In this document: positions 5,498-7,530 of the stretch, one piece after another
How the letters are laid out: every line of letters begins with the position of its first letter
Numbering within the stretch: position 1 is the stretch's first letter
Source of the DNA: Acidiferrobacter sp.
GTDB taxonomy: Bacteria > Pseudomonadota > Gammaproteobacteria > Acidiferrobacterales > Acidiferrobacteraceae
Direction of reading: 5' to 3'
DNA: 7,530 nt
Assembly: GCA_027335965.1 (NCBI GenBank)
Contig: DAHWGZ010000076.1
Location: 1-7,530, forward strand
The notes under the pieces: model-generated
Database searches by the model: none
The model's input: only the letters and a program-made list of their open reading frames with translations
Told to the model about the DNA's origin: nothing
Translations under genes and position numbers: made by a program

Positions 5498-7530
5498 GCC
5501 GCCACCTTGATGCCGCGAATGATCAGGCGCTCGTGGGGATCGTAAACGCGACTGAGGGCATAAAGAATGCAGCTGTAACTGGGCGTCAGCTCGGGAGCCG
5601 CGACGATCACCTGGAAGCCTTCGCGTTTGGCGAAATCGACGAGCACGGCATGGCCGGCCGCATCGAGACGATGGGCCTCATCGACGGCAAACAAGGGGTA
5701 TATCTGGTCCACCTTGATTTCCCCTCGCGCGGCGATAGACCGAGTCAGCATCAACGCCAGCGCCAGCCCGCTCCCGATCGATTCCCCGCCGGATAAGGAT
5801 ACCGCAGGCGCCCATCCGGACCCTTTTCGGCAAGCCTCGATGGAAAGATCCACATAATTGCGGTAATCCAGCAATTCCTCGCCGTTCAGGGCAATCCCCT
5901 CGTCCTTGCCGGCCGCGGCGTCGAACCACTCCTTCAAAGCCGCGTCCACCGGCTTTTTCTCGGAAAAGAGCTGTTCCGCGAATCCCTCAAGGATGGAAAG
6001 CATGGCGTCTCTTGGAGACAAAACGATCCTGATTCCGGTCACGTTGCCGAACTTGATGCTCTCGCCCAGCCGGCTCAGCTTGTCGATTTTCCGTTTCTGC
6101 AAGGCGGCCTGGGCGCCGACCGTTTGATGAAGGTTGCGCGCCCTTATCCTGACATCGTTCTCATGACCCACGAGCTTGCCGCCGAGTTCCGCGCGGCGCC
6201 GCTTCATCGCCTCGATCATGTCATCGCCGTCCACTTCGGCGCGATCGATGCTGACACGCTCCCGAACGATCTCCATGAGGATGGGCCAAATGCTCAAGGT
6301 GGACAGCCGATCTCTCGGATCCATGTTCTCAAGGATGAGCAAGCGGCCTGGTAACTCATCCGGGAGCGCCGCGCCAAGAGACGCGATCCGCTTGGTTTGC
6401 TCGACGAGGAGCTTTGTCTCATCGCAGCGCTCGAGGCCTTCGGCGACCGCAAACATGGGCTCGGAATAGCCGCCGAGAATGATCTTGGCGGACGCTTCCT
6501 CTTGCTCGATGACGGCAAGCGCATTGTCATTGGCGGTGATTTTCTCACCCAACCTCTCCATGTCCCCGCTCAGCTTTTCCAGTTTCTGCTGCTTTGTGGC
6601 GCGATTGGCTCGCAGCGTCTCCAGCTGTTTTTCGTACGGTATGGCGATCTCTTGAATCTCGCTCTCGATCCTACGGTGGGCGCCCTCCGCATCGGCCATC
6701 TCGCCTTCAAGGGCCCTCAACGCCTCCTTCGCATCGATTACGGCTTGGTCGATCTCAGTCGCATGATCGCGCTCGGCGAGGTAATAGTTGATCTTCTCCG
6801 CATGCGTTGCCAACGAAGTCTTGCGCTCATCAAACTTGTCGGCCTTCAGGCCCCATTCCCCGCGCCTTTTTTCAAGCTCAACGATTTCCAGCAGGATCGC
6901 GTTTCGGCGCGCGGCGCGCGCGGCGCGCCCGAACACGGGCGTTCGCCCCTTCTTGGTGGCCACGCAGCCCCCGGCGACGAATTCGACGAGCCAATCCCCC
7001 ACCTCGCGCGGCGCGGCGGGTTTCGGCGCGTTGGCGCCCAACCAGAACGTGTCAGGTAGATCATCCGAGCCCTCAAGCCCCGCCAGCTCATCTGGTCCCA
7101 TCCCAACGACGCCATCGGTCAGCCCGCAAAGGGACGCCTCGATTGCCAGTGCCTCTTTTTCGGAAACCGCATCGAGCGCATCCTCCAAGGTCTGCGCGCC
7201 CGTCCTTTCGGCCAGTTTTTCCGAGAGGGCCGACGCCATGCCGCTTTTCAGCCGATTGCCTTGCTCCTGAAGACGCTCCATCTCGGACCGCACCTTGAAA
7301 GCCTCCTGCTCGGCTGCCCGTCTCCCGGCATCCAGCCAATCGCGAACCCATTCGATGGTCCGGTCGGCATGCTCGCCGGCAAGGGCCTGCCAATGGCTCC
7401 CGCCTTGGTCGAAGGCCTTCTTTTTCTCTTGGGCGGTGGCGACCGAAGTCTTCGATGTGGCCCATGCGCTCGTCAGCGCCGTGATGCGGGCGCTTGCCTC
7501 CTTTAACTGATGCAGGGCCACGTTCAGCAC
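5494..7530 (-). CDS. MukB-like SMC ATPase (JetC-type), hinge and C-terminal half
   Basis: The frame is open through the right edge, so the N-terminal Walker A head and first coiled-coil arm lie outside; 678 residues are visible. Residues 1-105 are coiled coil, about 105-205 a hinge ending in PVFGRAARAARRNAI (MukB has PLFGRAARESRIESL), and about 215-545 mostly coiled coil with a break near 378-400. Then comes the C-terminal head: IKFGNVTGIRI (MukB VSFGQVNSVRL), GEELLDYRNY at 550-559 (identical in MukB), the ABC signature LSGGES at 579-584, Walker B LFAVDEAHRLD with D617 and E618, and VIVAAPEL (MukB LIIAAPEN). It is an ATP-driven DNA loop-extruding motor. Housekeeping MukB is encoded with mukF and mukE; here the next gene is a Toprim nuclease, as in Wadjet/MksBEFG plasmid-defence systems. 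The arm after the hinge is much shorter than in E. coli MukB. The catalytic residues seen are intact. Confidence 0.88.
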   Translation of the reverse strand: MLNVALHQLKEASARITALTSAWATSKTSVATAQEKKKAFDQGGSHWQALAGEHADRTIEWVRDWLDAGRRAAEQEAFKVRSEMERLQEQGNRLKSGMASALSEKLAERTGAQTLEDALDAVSEKEALAIEASLCGLTDGVVGMGPDELAGLEGSDDLPDTFWLGANAPKPAAPREVGDWLVEFVAGGCVATKKGRTPVFGRAARAARRNAILLEIVELEKRRGEWGLKADKFDERKTSLATHAEKINYYLAERDHATEIDQAVIDAKEALRALEGEMADAEGAHRRIESEIQEIAIPYEKQLETLRANRATKQQKLEKLSGDMERLGEKITANDNALAVIEQEEASAKIILGGYSEPMFAVAEGLERCDETKLLVEQTKRIASLGAALPDELPGRLLILENMDPRDRLSTLSIWPILMEIVRERVSIDRAEVDGDDMIEAMKRRRAELGGKLVGHENDVRIRARNLHQTVGAQAALQKRKIDKLSRLGESIKFGNVTGIRIVLSPRDAMLSILEGFAEQLFSEKKPVDAALKEWFDAAAGKDEGIALNGEELLDYRNYVDLSIEACRKGSGWAPAVSLSGGESIGSGLALALMLTRSIAARGEIKVDQIYPLFAVDEAHRLDAAGHAVLVDFAKREGFQVIVAAPELTPSYSCILYALSRVYDPHERLIIRGIKVAA

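Noticed and set aside
6903..6933. Long GC-only inverted repeat resembling a strong hairpin
   Set aside because: It encodes the conserved hinge-end segment FGRAARAARR of the SMC; alanine and arginine codons explain the GCGC repetition.
6397..7059. 220-codon open frame on the plus strand
   Set aside because: Antisense to the MukB-like SMC, whose motifs prove the minus-strand frame.

Overview
The window is GC-rich and its identifiable genes point to a gammaproteobacterium or a close relative. The best evidence for this is the prkA-yeaH pair, arranged as in Escherichia coli (yeaG-yeaH), with PrkA matching the E. coli protein along its full length. I cannot name the genus.

Layout. Positions 1-187 (minus strand) hold the first 62 codons of a yeaH/DUF444 gene, cut by the window edge. 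Positions 240-2174 (minus) hold a complete prkA, a serine protein kinase of the AAA+ type, directly upstream of yeaH. A long stretch without a convincing gene (2175-3084) separates prkA from a divergent major facilitator superfamily transporter of the fosmidomycin-resistance (Fsr-like) type at 3085-4242 (plus). From 4243 to 4549 there is no intact gene. This gap holds an inverted repeat and, on the minus strand, a frameshifted N-terminal remnant of what looks like an ISL3-family transposase. Positions 4550-7530 (minus) hold two translationally coupled genes, transcribed leftward from beyond the right edge. First comes the hinge and C-terminal half of a MukB-like SMC ATPase, then a small protein with a Toprim nuclease core like JetD/MksG (DUF2220).

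How the genes work together. PrkA and YeaH belong to a conserved stress and stationary-phase operon, usually followed by a SpoVR/YcgB gene, which would lie left of the window. The SMC plus Toprim pair is the distal half of a Wadjet/MksBEFG-type system. These are condensin-like complexes that detect small circular DNA by loop extrusion and cleave it with the Toprim subunit. The kleisin (JetA/MukF-like) and KITE (JetB/MukE-like) genes would be expected just right of position 7530. The SMC is unusual because its visible motifs look more like housekeeping MukB than like MksB/JetC as I remember those families, yet its partner is a Toprim protein. This is the most interesting part of the window. The transporter and the insertion-sequence remnant between the two operons suggest a junction between core and accessory DNA.
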